Assembly: GCA_026075535.2 (NCBI GenBank)
Contig: AP026543.1
Span: forward strand, 5,766,001 to 5,830,000
Length of the DNA: 64,000 nucleotides
Source of the DNA: Tricholoma matsutake
Taxonomy: Eukaryota > Basidiomycota > Agaricomycetes > Agaricales > Tricholomataceae
Direction: 5' to 3'
How positions within the stretch are numbered: the first letter of the stretch is position 1; the number at the start of each line of letters is the position of its first letter. A program made the translations under genes and the position numbers. Below, in pieces: positions 34,273 through 45,766 of the stretch. Below the pieces are notes generated by a model. The model was not told the DNA's origin. It searched no databases and saw nothing but the letters and a program-made list of their open reading frames with translations.

Positions 34273-34477
34273 TGTAAGTACATGTCGTATCCAGACATGG
34301 ACCCCACTGAGACTAAGACTGAGACCAGAAAGAACAAGCCAAAAAGGTAGATTTTGGAGGAAAAGAGCTCTATTGACAATGATGATGGTGAGTGATGATG
34401 AGAAAGGTCAAGGTCCTGTCCAATGCTAGTGATCTGATGTGTACTGTAAATATGTGTAAATAAGTAACATTGTTACA
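34273..34477 (-). repeat. element B 3' LTR
   Basis: 205 bp; on the sense strand it runs from TGTAACAATG to TGTACTTACA. A purine tract (GGGGGGGAGGG) lies directly before it, as expected for the polypurine tract. The partner 5' LTR was not found in the window. Confidence 0.7.
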
Positions 34478-34559
34478 CCCTCCCCCCCCTGAAATTAAAA
34501 AAAAAAACTTCTGACCCAACATGAACAGTAAGTAAAACCAGAGCATGATCACGGATGCA

Positions 34560-36060
34560 TTAAAAACCCCAGTGGGGAAAGGCTACTGGCTGGCAACAGA
34601 AAAAAAATGAAGCTACATACTTCAACCAGCCTTTTTCCATGCTGACCAGATATCCAAGGCCTCACAGTCCTCCAGTTCTTGACCAGGCAGCCACCGGTCT
34701 TCTTCTGGTCCATAACCACGCCAACGCACAAGGTATTGACTCCCATGTCCTCACTTCTGCTCATCCAGAATCTGATCAATAAAATATTCTTCCTTGTTAT
34801 TGATTATCACAGGTGCTGGCTGATTGTGCTCCCAGCCAGGGAAAAGTTCTTTATCATTCTCCACAAATGGCAGGGCTTGTGATGAGTGGAACATTGGGAA
34901 CATGCATGTGTTGTTCAGCAACTCTACCATGACCATTGACATTTCAGGAGATGCATCCATAACCAAGTATGGACCATCATATCGAGGCATGAACTTGGCT
35001 ACCCACTTCTCATCTTTTGCTTTGTATTTGCAGCATCTGTGTAGTGTTGACAATACCACACACCACCTTTTGCAAACAGAAAATCATTAGAATGATGAAC
35101 ATTGGCAGATAGCACTTGTGAGATCTTAGCCCACAGCATGTTATCCTGTGCTTCCTTCATGTCCAGGTGCAATCTCTCAATCATGTCACTTGCCCTGATA
35201 TCTTCTACCATTCCATCTTGTGAAGTAACCAAGGGTGGGATGACATGTGGGCTGCAGCCCATGCGCAGTTGGAATGGCAAAAACCCTGTCAACACATTAA
35301 TTGTATTCATGATGTCAAACCTTACCCATGGCAGCACCCTTCACCATCCCAACTGATTGTGTTCCACATGATAATGCAGACACTGATTTATGTCTTGTTT
35401 GACAGTTCACTTGCACCATCAGACTGTGGGTGGTACACCATTGATATTTTCAGTTTAACTCCCATCAATTTGTGCAAGGCTTGCCAGAACTTTGAAATGA
35501 AAAGCTTGTCCTGGTCGGAGACTATTTCAAGTGGTAGCCCATTTTCACAGTACCACTCATTGAAAAACAACACTGCAAGTTCCTCTGCAGTTATATCAGT
35601 ATGCATAGTGATTATATGCACATCACTGTTTAGTCAATCTGTGAAGGTCACAATGCAGTTGTATCCCTCGTCTTCCAGCAGTGGTCCAATGAAATCCATT
35701 GCAATGAAGTCCCCCCCCTGCTGATCAGGTGTTGGCAGAGGATGCAGTGGTCCAAATGGCTTCTTGATTGCTGATTTGTTCCATTGGCAGTTGGAACACA
35801 CAGGAACATAAGCTAGCTCTAAATCTCATTGCATGTTCAGCCAGTATAAAGAATTGTGAAGTGAACCATATGATTTTGCAAAACCAAAGTGGCCTAGAAC
35901 ATCGTGAGCCAGGTTAAAAAGTGACTCCTGCACATTCAATTTCCTAGGCACAATTAGTTGCCCGCCTGCATAAAGCAAGCCTTTTTTGTCCTGGATACCA
36001 TGTGGAAGGAATATTGCTACCTTCAAATGCTTACACCAAGGGTCATCTGCATATCCCATC
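34560..36060 (-). pseudogene. element B integrase and chromodomain
   Basis: Minus strand. The integrase zinc-binding/core part includes LLYAGGQLIVPRKL, DFIGPLLEDEGYNC, FFNEWYCENGLPLEIVSDQD and YHPQSDGASE. The chromodomain near 34,640-34,790 reads [20 protein letters not shown]. In-frame TGA codons occur, for example at 35,634-35,636 and just before the chromodomain. The ORF is cut at 36,060 by the hAT-like insertion and resumes at 37,485. Confidence 0.8.
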
Positions 36061-37484
36061 TAGGCAATAGCATGGGTACTCCCACGGGTACACAGAGCTC
36101 TACCCATACCCTAACCCATCGACCCACAGGTTGTTACACAGTGGGTACATGCAGGTGTCAATTCCCGCACGGGTTTCACTAAGTATATTATCTAAACTAA
36201 GAAATATTTAATTACATTAAGAACCACCCCCACTGCATTTGCGAGCAAGAGGGGGGTGGTTGTGAGTTTTGGGCTGTTGTCCCCATTGTCCTGTCCCCTT
36301 CTGTCACCCTTTGTCGTCGGCTGCTAGTTATTCCCCCCCCTCGCCATTGTTCTGTGCATCACCATTGTTCCCCATCATTGTTCCCCTCCCTCGCCGTTGT
36401 TCCCCTTGCTGTTGTTTCCCCCTTCTCTGTTATTCCCCCCCCTTGCCATCATTCTGTGCATTGCCATTGTTCATCGTTGTTCCCCTCCCTCACTGTTGTT
36501 CTCACTGTTGTTCCCCCTCACATGCCTGTCCCTCACTGTCTCCTACTTGCCCTGTTACATGGTGGTGGTGGTTGCCATCATAGTTGGGGGTGGTGGTGGG
36601 CACTGGTCATCTGTCGTTGGCATTGGAGTGCTGGGTGTTGAGTGCCTTCACCATATCTCGATGGTTCGTCATTGAACACCTGCAATCCACCTTGTGAGCA
36701 GGGCTCACAACTGTGGTGGTGGGTGCTGGTCGTCGGGTTCCTGTTGCCTTGTTCCTTGTCATTAGGTGTTGGTGTGGGTATCTAGGTCATCCATTGTGCC
36801 ACTGTCATTGTTGTTGTTTGTCACCCTTCTGTGTCGTTGGCCATTTCTGTCTGTTCCTGTCATTGCCGGTTGGTTGCCACCCTGCTTGCAGGGGCTTTCA
36901 GTGGCGGCATAGGGCGGGATAGCAGGGTTGGGCCCATTGTTACAAGATAATTATAATATAAAAATGAAATTAAAATAGTTAGTAAAAAGAAGAAAAAGAA
37001 AAGAAAAACTTACATGGGGCCCAAACACCATACATCAGTGTTTGGGCCCATTGTCTGTCCATTGGCCATGGCTGTGTTTGGTGTGTTGAAGAGCAAGGGA
37101 GCAGCAGCAATGGGAGTTGAAGGAGTGGGTGGTGGTATGTGGATGAGGGAGAGGCAGCATCATCGATAATGATGGTGGTGTGGTGAAGGAACAATGCAAG
37201 TACAAATGTAGGTAAATAACATGTCAATAATCAATGAAGACGCAATGTGTACACACAAATCCAAGTGGTCTGTGCACCTGGGGGTATATAAACCTCCCTA
37301 CATCTAACTTGAAGCTGGGCTTGCTCCACTTTCTATTTTTTAATAAGTAGTTACATAGTTCAAGTATGATAATTTACTTAGTTATGTATTAAATTTCAAA
37401 CTGCTGCCTCCCTCTTGGTGACAGGTAGGCATGGGTTACGGGTCAGGGAATCATGACCCATACCCATACCCGTGCTATAGCCTA
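36061..37484. mobile_element. hAT-like non-autonomous DNA transposon 1, in element B
   Basis: 1,424 bp with exact 8-bp target duplications ATCCCATC (36,053-36,060 and 37,485-37,492). The terminal inverted repeats are TAGGCAATAGCATGGGTA at the left and TAGGCTATAGCACGGGTA at the right (reverse complement), 16 of 18 matching. Subterminal GGGTA/ACCCA repeats lie inside both ends. The interior is low-complexity (TTGTTCCCC-type tracts at 36,330-36,540 and GTTG-rich stretches), with no transposase. An 8-bp duplication plus short inverted repeats fits the hAT superfamily. Confidence 0.85.
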
Positions 37485-37492
37485 ATCCCATC

Positions 37493-38248
37493 CAAATAGC
37501 ATTTACCAATTCTTCATCTGCCATGATCATCAAAGTCGACATATTGGTGCTATGGCCATGGGTGTGTTGCAAGGATCTGTCAAGAGGTGGGCACAGGAGA
37601 AGGAGCTGTCATCATCTCCAAAAATGAGTGCCACAGCATCCGAGTTATTGGGTGGGTATGGGATGAAAGTAGTCACCTCCACTTCAAACGATGTATGTGA
37701 CAATGCATCTGCAGCTGAGTTGTCTTCCCCCTTGACATACATGATCTTGCAGTCATACTGTGACATGAATTTCATCCAATGCCCCTGTCTTTGACTAAGG
37801 TCATGTTGGCAATCAAAAATTTCCAGGGTCTTGTGGTTGGTGTAAATCATGAAGGGCATGCCTGTCAGGTCTGAGCACCACGTCTGCAGCGCTCAGATGA
37901 TTGCCAACATCTCTTTCTCATGCACAGGGTAATTCAGTTCCACACCTTTGAACATCATTGAATCGAAGGCAACCGGCCTTGCTGATTCCCAAGATTTTCC
38001 AAAGGAGAGCACAGCTCCAGACTGAAAATCACTAGTGTCTGTTGTCACAAAAATCTTATGGTCCAGCATCATTGTGAAATTGATAGTCATTAGGCACTTG
38101 CAGCTGACTATGGTGGCCTTTATCCCCTTAAATGCCTCTTCATGTTTCTCTGTCCATGCCAGAGAGTTCTTGTTACACTGGTTCATTGTCAGTTCAGTCA
38201 GGATTCACGTGTGCTCCATGATGTGTGGCAGGAAACTTGACACATAAT
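37493..38248 (-). pseudogene. element B RNase H segment
   Basis: Minus-strand reading EHEEAFKGIKATIVS, KIFVTTDTSDFQSGAVLSFG, YPVHEKEMLAII and YTNHKTLEIFDCQHD, then GEDNSAADALSH. This is a Ty3/gypsy RNase H followed by the linker to integrase. It joins 36,060 on one side and 48,584 on the other after removing the two insertions. One stop separates the two longest pieces. Confidence 0.8.
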
Positions 38249-38442
38249 TGTGGTGACCCGGGGCTTGACCCTGCATTTGTATATATTATATTTCCTTGCT
38301 GTTGACCTGGCTGGCCCCTATAAAGAGACCAGCCTTCTATTTACATAAGCAATCTTTTTTACAACTACCAATACACGAAATATATATGTTATTCATGTTC
38401 TTTTGGTGTGTGATATAAGGAGATCCCCTTTGACTCACTACA
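38249..38442 (+). repeat. element C 5' LTR
   Basis: 194 bp, from TGTGGTGACC to CACTACA. It contains a CCCTATAAAG TATA-like box near 38,314-38,323. It differs from the 3' copy at roughly ten positions, so this insertion is older than element A by this crude measure. Confidence 0.9.
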
Positions 38443-38688
38443 CTTTTTTGAACACCTAAACTCGTATAGAGTTTTGCTCGACATCGCCCCATCAGCGATC
38501 ATCATCAATGCGACCCTGAACTTCTCCTGCAAAGGGAGAAAATTCTCAACGTGATCAGCGATGGAAGCATATCCATTGCTAGGACCTGAATCAAGTTTAT
38601 TTGCACTCGACTCTTTGCTTTTCGCCCGCTGCTACGACCGAAATTCCTTTTCTCCATTTGCTGAAGATTGTACCTCAAGAATGAAACC

Positions 38689-41381
38689 ATGGTTTTGACC
38701 AGGGCCAAGAACAAGAACAAGCTGAAGCCTGCTCCCAAGCAGGATGCACAAGGTAATTCTCATCCGTTGCCATCAGGGTCAGATTCCCCTTGGCGTGCTC
38801 TGAAGGATTTGGCTGGATCCCATCCACTCAAGGTGCATACAAGCACCTCGAGAAATGACATTTCTCCTACTAGGGATGTTCAGACCCTCAAAGCACATAC
38901 AGCCGCTTCGAGAAATCTCGATTCCTCTGCCCTTGGCCCACACCATTGACGGCCCACTGTTGAGGATGCCAACGACAGCGAACCCGAATCCAGAAAATCT
39001 TTCTCATCAAACAACAGTCAATGAGACACTCATTCCAATCCAGGACCTCCTCCTGGCTTGCAGAAGCTTTCTCCTCTGGATGAATTGACTCCAGAGCCCA
39101 ACAACCACTGGATTACCCCTGGTAGTGGTATCGATCTTCCCCGCAACAGCCTGATGAACAAAAAACCTGGATTATTCCCAGCTGTATGGCTGGATTTAAC
39201 AGCATCGGCACCTGCAACGCCGATGAACACTGACGATCAACTGTCCCAATGCCAAGAGAAAAGACCCCTCGAGGCCAAACCTTGAGAGGATGAGTTGGAC
39301 GATGAATTTGGAGCTGAGCATTTTGCTCAGATCACAACAGATATGTTTACTTGTTGCATGGATGCAAGAGATTTCGAACTGATTAAGTTGGAAAACCAAC
39401 TTAAAGATCTGGCGTTAAGTTATGCCAGTCACTTTGCCCATAGGGAAATAATCAACCCTACTATACCTCATTCCCCAGCAATGGAACGAGATCCCAACCC
39501 TGTCCAACCTCGTTCCACTAACCCAGCGGAACGAGAACATCCTTCCAGCCACAGACGTGGTTCCCCACGTCTACAGACCCCCAAGTTACCTTGTAAATTA
39601 CCTTCTAAAAAGAAGGTACACTATATCAACAACAACCGGATTGTCCTTCAAAGGATACGCGATGGCGATATCCAAGACGGACATCCCACTTTGATCCCCA
39701 ATCAGGGGATCTGTTTCGACAAAGATGGTCAACCTTGGGATAAGGATGGCCCTTCATCTCGCCATCAAAAGCGAGAGAGCCCACCATCTGTAAATTCCAG
39801 ATGGCCTGCGCAGAGTCACGCAGGACATGGAGGACCACCAGATGGAGATGGGTCCGAGGATGATGGTAATGGAAGTGATAGCAACTCGACATATTGCACA
39901 TCGAGCAGCAAGAGTACCAAACATTCTTCCCAATTCAAGGAAGAGGTGTCCCACAGAGCCTTGTCAAATCCCCGACGAGGAGTGCAAACATGCACTTCCT
40001 CCAGACGTACCCCGTCTGGATGTTCTGGTACCCCACGAGAATCAAGTAGCCCTTACTGGTCTACATCTTCCTATCCCGATTCTTATTGAGATAAAGGCTC
40101 TCACCATCCCTCAAAATATTTGAGGGACATCCATACCAAGATACATAGACAGATCAACAACAAGGTCTCTGTCTTGACAGAAATTCCTGCCACTGGAGGC
40201 AAGAACGGTCCCCGAGTTCCCAATCCATCGAAGTACAGCAGATTACCTGACACTGAGACCTTTGAAAGATGGCTGAATGCCCTTCTTTGGTGGTTGAAGG
40301 TGAACAAGGTGTGTGGCCCTGAGATGGACTCAGACTGCATTGAGTATATGGCGATGTTCCTGGAGAACACTGCCCTCACTTGGTTTGAAGACAGTGTTGA
40401 CGGGGCATACCGTCAACGATCAGCCTGGACTTTCAAAGAAGTCGTCACTGGCCTATATGACCGGTTTGTGCATGAAAATGTAACCCATGATGCGACTGAC
40501 AAATTCTGGCACATCGATTATAATGCCAATGAGGGCGTTATGGGCTATTACCACAAACTGGAGCGCTATGCTACCAGGATGATACAGGCACACGATCCAT
40601 TTATGTTCAAGACACAATTGGTGACCGGGTTGCCCACAAGTGTCATATCCTTTGTACTAGACAAAGGATGTTCTGCTGAGACAAGCTCAGTGCAAGATAT
40701 CCTACACTTTGCCTGCCAGGCGGAGGGATGAGAAAACGCTTCAATGAAAAGAAGTGTATAATGGAGTCCACCAAGTCAAAGAGCACATCCTCTTCGACTA
40801 AAACTTCTAAAACAAAAGAACCTTCTCCCGAACGGTCTCATGACCAATCCCGGGATCATTCTCAAAAACACAATAAGAACTATCGTGATAGCTCTAAATA
40901 TCCAGGGTCAAAGTATCCTACCAAGGAGCTTCGAAGTCACAGCAATAGTGATTGCCATAACAAAGATCGTCGTGATACTCGACATCGCGTGTCTGGAGGG
41001 AAACCATCCAGACACTCTGGATCCAAATCAGACAAAAGGTCTGATAACAAGAAGAACCCGATTTGTTACAGCTGTGGAGGTTTACACTACTCCACAGATA
41101 AGGGCTGCCCTAAGTATGGACAGCCCAAACCATCGGCTAAGATGTACGCCGCTCAAGAAGGATCAGCAACTATGGCTGATCCCCAAACCTCCCATGCTCA
41201 ACCGAATGGTGAGCACCATTCGAGTCCTACCTGGGACTCAGATTCACATTCTGCGATGAATGAGAGACTCGCCGCAGTGTACAGCAACTCAGAGGATAAC
41301 TCTCACTCTGAGTATGGGTCTGCCTTGTCAGACATGGACCCTGAAGGTTCTCAGTATAGTTCAGTGCAACTTGGAGTCTGA
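38689..41381 (+). pseudogene. element C Gag
   Basis: Starts MVLTRAKNKNKLKP. A disordered N-terminal part is followed by a gag core (ERWLNALLWWLKVNKVCG, ALTWFEDSV) and a zinc knuckle (CYSCGGLHYSTDKGC) near 41,070-41,110. The frame is broken by TGA codons (38,947-38,949, near 39,021, near 39,283 and near 40,087) and by one frameshift near 40,730. The acidic Ser-rich C-terminal end runs into the pol region. Confidence 0.8.
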
Positions 41382-41384
41382 CAC

Positions 41385-44300
41385 TGGGGGTGACGCCAGT
41401 GAATATTCTGGATCAGAACACTTTGCTGCGATCTGAGAAATCCTTTCGGAGTATGACTCCAACAGATGCCCATCTGCCCAGTTGGTGTCCAACTCAGAGG
41501 AAGACTCTGAGGACGAGACGGGGAGAAATTCTCCATCATTTTCTGAAAGATTAGGCATCATGATGGACGACCTATTCAAAAACAAGCCGCGCTTCAGAGG
41601 CGCGACCACTTTGAGGAAATCCTCTAAGAAAATAACCTGTCCTCCTTGCTCCAAGAAGGATAACAGGTGCTTTGTGGCAAAAATGAAGCTTCATGAACTT
41701 GAAGCTTTCATTCTCCTCGATTCAGGCTGCATGTCTGATTCAATTTCCCCAGAATTCACCATGTCAGTGAATCTTAAAGCCCATGAATTGGAAGAACCGG
41801 TGCCCTTGCAATTAGGCACCATTGGAAGCCGTTTGAAGATAAACTTCAGACTATTCACTGATTTTGAAATTGGTGAAATAAAAAACAACCATTATTTCGA
41901 TGTTGTTAACATTGATAGATATGATGCCATTCTAGGCACCATCTTCATGAGGAAACATGGTATAGTCCTAGACTTTGAACATGACGAAGTATGCGTCAAG
42001 GGAAAACACCTTGATACCATTATTGAGGGCCCTAACACTTTCAAGCAAGCCCATCGGCATGCTATGCATCCTCAACCTCCCAAGGATGAGTGACATGAGA
42101 GCGGCCTCCTGGCCGCACGGCAGAAGAAGGACCCAGACAAGCCTGGTCTGAGTTCCACAAAGGTGCAACCTCTGTCTGTTAGACGTAGGAATGTTGAAAT
42201 GGAAGAAGTAGACAATGTTGACAAACATCGTTGGTCTACACTAAAACCTTCGGACCCCGTCCTTTTAGGACCCGAAGACGAACCCTTGAGCGACAAAGAA
42301 GGCGATCTAAAAGAGATCGTCCAGGAATTTACTCGGGATAGATTCCCTGAGGGACCCAATTTTGAACCTCCCAGATTTGACCCCTCTATCCCTGCGGTAC
42401 TTCTGCCGGATCAGGTCAATGACCTGAACGACATACTCTTCGCAATTTGCAAAGAGCTGGGCAATAAAGTGAAATGCAAAGGACCCCTTTCAAAAAAGGA
42501 CCTTCCACGCCTCCGAGAGGAGTGGAAACAATCTTGTCAGGACATCCTCAATGGAGTTCCTGACAAACTACCTCCTTTGAGGGACGTAAACCACCACATC
42601 CCATTGGTGGATGAGAAGAAGAAGTATAACTACTATCTTCTGAAATGTCCTGACTCAATGAGGAAACCCCTCACCGAGAAAATAGCCAGGTACTGCAAAG
42701 CAGGCTGGTGGTGTCCTGCCCATGCGGAGCAAGCCGCTCTGATGCTAGTAGTTCCCAAGAAAACTGGGAAACTTTGCACTGTGATCAACGCAGTGAAACA
42801 TAATGCTAACACGGTGAAAGATGTTACACTGTTTCCTGATCAAGACTTGATTCGTCTTGATGTCGCTCGAGCTAAGTACTGCTCAAAAATCGACCTCTCC
42901 AATGCCTATGAGCAGGTCCAAGTTGCCCCAGAAGACATCTGGAAAACTGCCTTCTCGATGGTTCAAGGTGTATACAAGAGTCTTGTGATGCAACAAGGCA
43001 ACTGCAATGCACCCTCAACCTTCCAAAGGTTGATGAACTCTATATTCTGAGATTACATCGGAATCTTTGTCCATGCCTACCTGGACGATATCTTTGTGTT
43101 CAGTGACACGATTGAAGAACACCAGAAGCATCTGGAGCTCATGTTTCACAGACTACGCGAGCATTCTCTGTACCTCCATGCAGAGAAATGTGAACTCTAC
43201 CCTGAAAAGGTATAGTGTCTCAGTCATATGATTGATGAGCACAGCCTACACACGGATAGCGACAAAATGGCCCATATACAAGAGTGGAAAGCTCCTCGTA
43301 GTTATCACAAAGTCCAGCGTTTTCTGGGACTCGTGCAGTATCTGGCACATTTACTGCCAGATATAAGTGCTTTCACTAGTCCCCTTTCAGCTATGACAAA
43401 GAATGGTCAAGCCTTTTTATGGAGACCATTGCATGATCATTGCTTCCAAATTATTAAACACATCTGTTGCACAATGCCGGTGCTGAAGCCTATCGACCCA
43501 GATTCACCTGAGCTGATATGGGTGATCTGTGATGCCTCAGTCTTTGGGACTGGGGCAATGTATGGTCAGGGACCTGAGTGGCAGACTTGCCACCCCGCTG
43601 GGTTCCTGTCCAAGAAATTCTTGGACACTCAAAGGAACTACCATACCTTTGGGCATGAAACGATCACCATACTTGAGGCACTCCTCAAGTGGGAAGACAA
43701 ACTGATCGGTAGACACATTCATGTCATCACCGATCACCAGGCACTTGAGTTCTTCCAAACTCAATGCTGGCTGTCTGCTAGGCAAACACGATGGATGGAG
43801 TATCTGTCACATTTCAACTTTGACATTTGTTATGTCAAAGGCAAATTGAACAAAGTAGTGGACGCTCTGTCCCGCTACTACCAATTCGACTCTTGGGACA
43901 ATGCTCCATTAGTCCAACACTACATCCTCGCAGACGTACATCTCGATCCCAACCACGAGGATCTCCCGTGGGATTGACACCTCAAAATCAAAAATTGAGT
44001 AATTGAAACTTGTTCCGCTGCTTCCCAGCAGAGACAAGTTAGTGAACAGCTCAAAGCTCTTCGAGAACGAGTTGAAGAGCATGAAGCGGCTGCAGCCACA
44101 ATGACTGTGAATGCAGAAGAAGCAACCATGCCTTCTTCAAAGACCAACCAATTGCAGGATGATCCTTCGATTTACGCCTCTCAGGCTAAAGGGCCTTACC
44201 TGCACATTCACATGTCAGAGGTAGACCCTCTGAACAACAATATCCAAAAAGGATACGTCAATGACAAACACTTCAAGAAGGTTCTTGAAAATCCAAAGGA

Positions 44301-45729
44301 CCACCTGGAATTCCAGACCCGAGATGGTTACATTTGGAGAAAGAACAGAGGAGGGAAGAGATCTTTTGCGTCCCCACCTCTACTTCCAAAGGTACAACCT
44401 TACATGGTTGAATCATCGAACAAGCCCACACATTGCTGGGGCATTTTGGGCCTCTGAAGACATCAGAATACATCTGACATTGGTATTGGTGGCCTCAACT
44501 TCAACACGAAGTCGAGAAATACTGTGATTTGTGCGAACCTTGCATCTGCTCGAAGGGGGAATACCGCTCCCCTCGAGGCAAGCTGCACTCATTACTGACA
44601 CCCATGAGACCATGGGAGTCAATTGGAATGGATTTCATTGGACCCTTCCCAGAGTCTGAAGGATTTGACTACCTTTGGGTAATCATCTGTCGTCTGTCTT
44701 CAATGGTTCACTTAATCCCGGTGAACATGATGACGACCGCATCACAACTATCTCCCATCTTCGTGAAGGAGATTGTCCATTTGCATGGACTACCTAGCTC
44801 GATTGTTTGCGATTGAGACTCTAAATTCATGTCCAAATGGTGGCATGAAATCCACTGTATCTTGGATGTCAAATTACTTATGTCCGCTTCATTCCATCCT
44901 CAGACGGATGGAATAATGGAATGCGCAAATTGTTTGATCACTCAGATTCTCCAAGCATTCGTTGCGTCCAATCAACAGGATTGGGTAAAGTTCCTCTCTC
45001 TAGTAGAGTTTGCCATAAACTCTACGGTTAACAGGGCAATGGGTATGGCCCCATTTGAAATCAACTATGGATTCTTGCCTCGTATGATGCAAGAACTTCC
45101 TTCAACAGAACACATTCCTCCCAGAGTGCATACTTTCACAATGAATGCACTGCGAAACATGGCCGTGGCCCATGATAGTATCATTGCTGAAAGAATCTTT
45201 CAACGACACTATGCAAACAAGCATTGGCGCGAGGAGCCCAATGTCAAACAAGGAGACCTTGTTTACCTCCACAAAGAACCTTGCGTTACCAAAGGAACAT
45301 GCAAGTAAACTGCTACCTAAATTTGTAGGACCCTACAAGGTCCTACAAGCTTTCTCCGAGACATCCAACTATGTGTTGGATCTTCCTACAGAACTGAAAT
45401 GCTGGCATATACACCAGCGTTTCCATGTGAGTCTACTGAGGCCTCACCATCCTAACAATGACACATTGTTTCCCAACAGGCGTTATCCTGATGCATATGA
45501 CTTCAGTGCCCCAGATGACACTGAATGGTACATCGAAGAAATCACGGCACACAAGTGGTGTGGTACCATCCAGTTTGAGGTTAAGTGGAGCCTGGGAGAC
45601 ACCACTTGGGAACCTTTAGCAAACTGCAATGATCTTGCAGCCCTAGATGCTTATCTGGCACTAATGGGTGCCAGAGACTGGCATGAATTGCCCAAATGCA
45701 CAGGAACTCCTGCACATCGACAGACATAA
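41385..45729 (+). pseudogene. element C Pol (protease-RT-RNase H-integrase-chromodomain)
   Basis: Aspartic protease at about 41,700 (FILLDSGCMSDS). RT follows from 42,400 with KIDLSNAYEQVQV and AYLDDIFVF near 43,080. RNase H near 43,500-43,760 reads WVICDASVFGTGA and HVITDHQALEFF. The integrase zinc and core segments (CDLCEPCICSKGEY, GMDFIGPFPES, ASFHPQTDG) lie at 44,450-45,000. The chromodomain at 45,520-45,690 reads EWYIEEITAHKWCG..FEVKW. The stop is TAA at 45,727-45,729. Interruptions are TGA at 42,091, 43,048, near 43,975 and near 44,815, one TAG at 43,213-43,215, and at least one frameshift near 44,440. Confidence 0.87.
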
Positions 45730-45766
45730 TAACTTGGAAATTTCCAAGTCACGTTGCAGCTTCCCA

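Noticed and set aside
36330..36560. Pro/Ser/Cys-rich ORFs in hAT-like element 1
   Set aside because: They are translations of simple TTGTTCCCC-type sequence in several frames with no domain.
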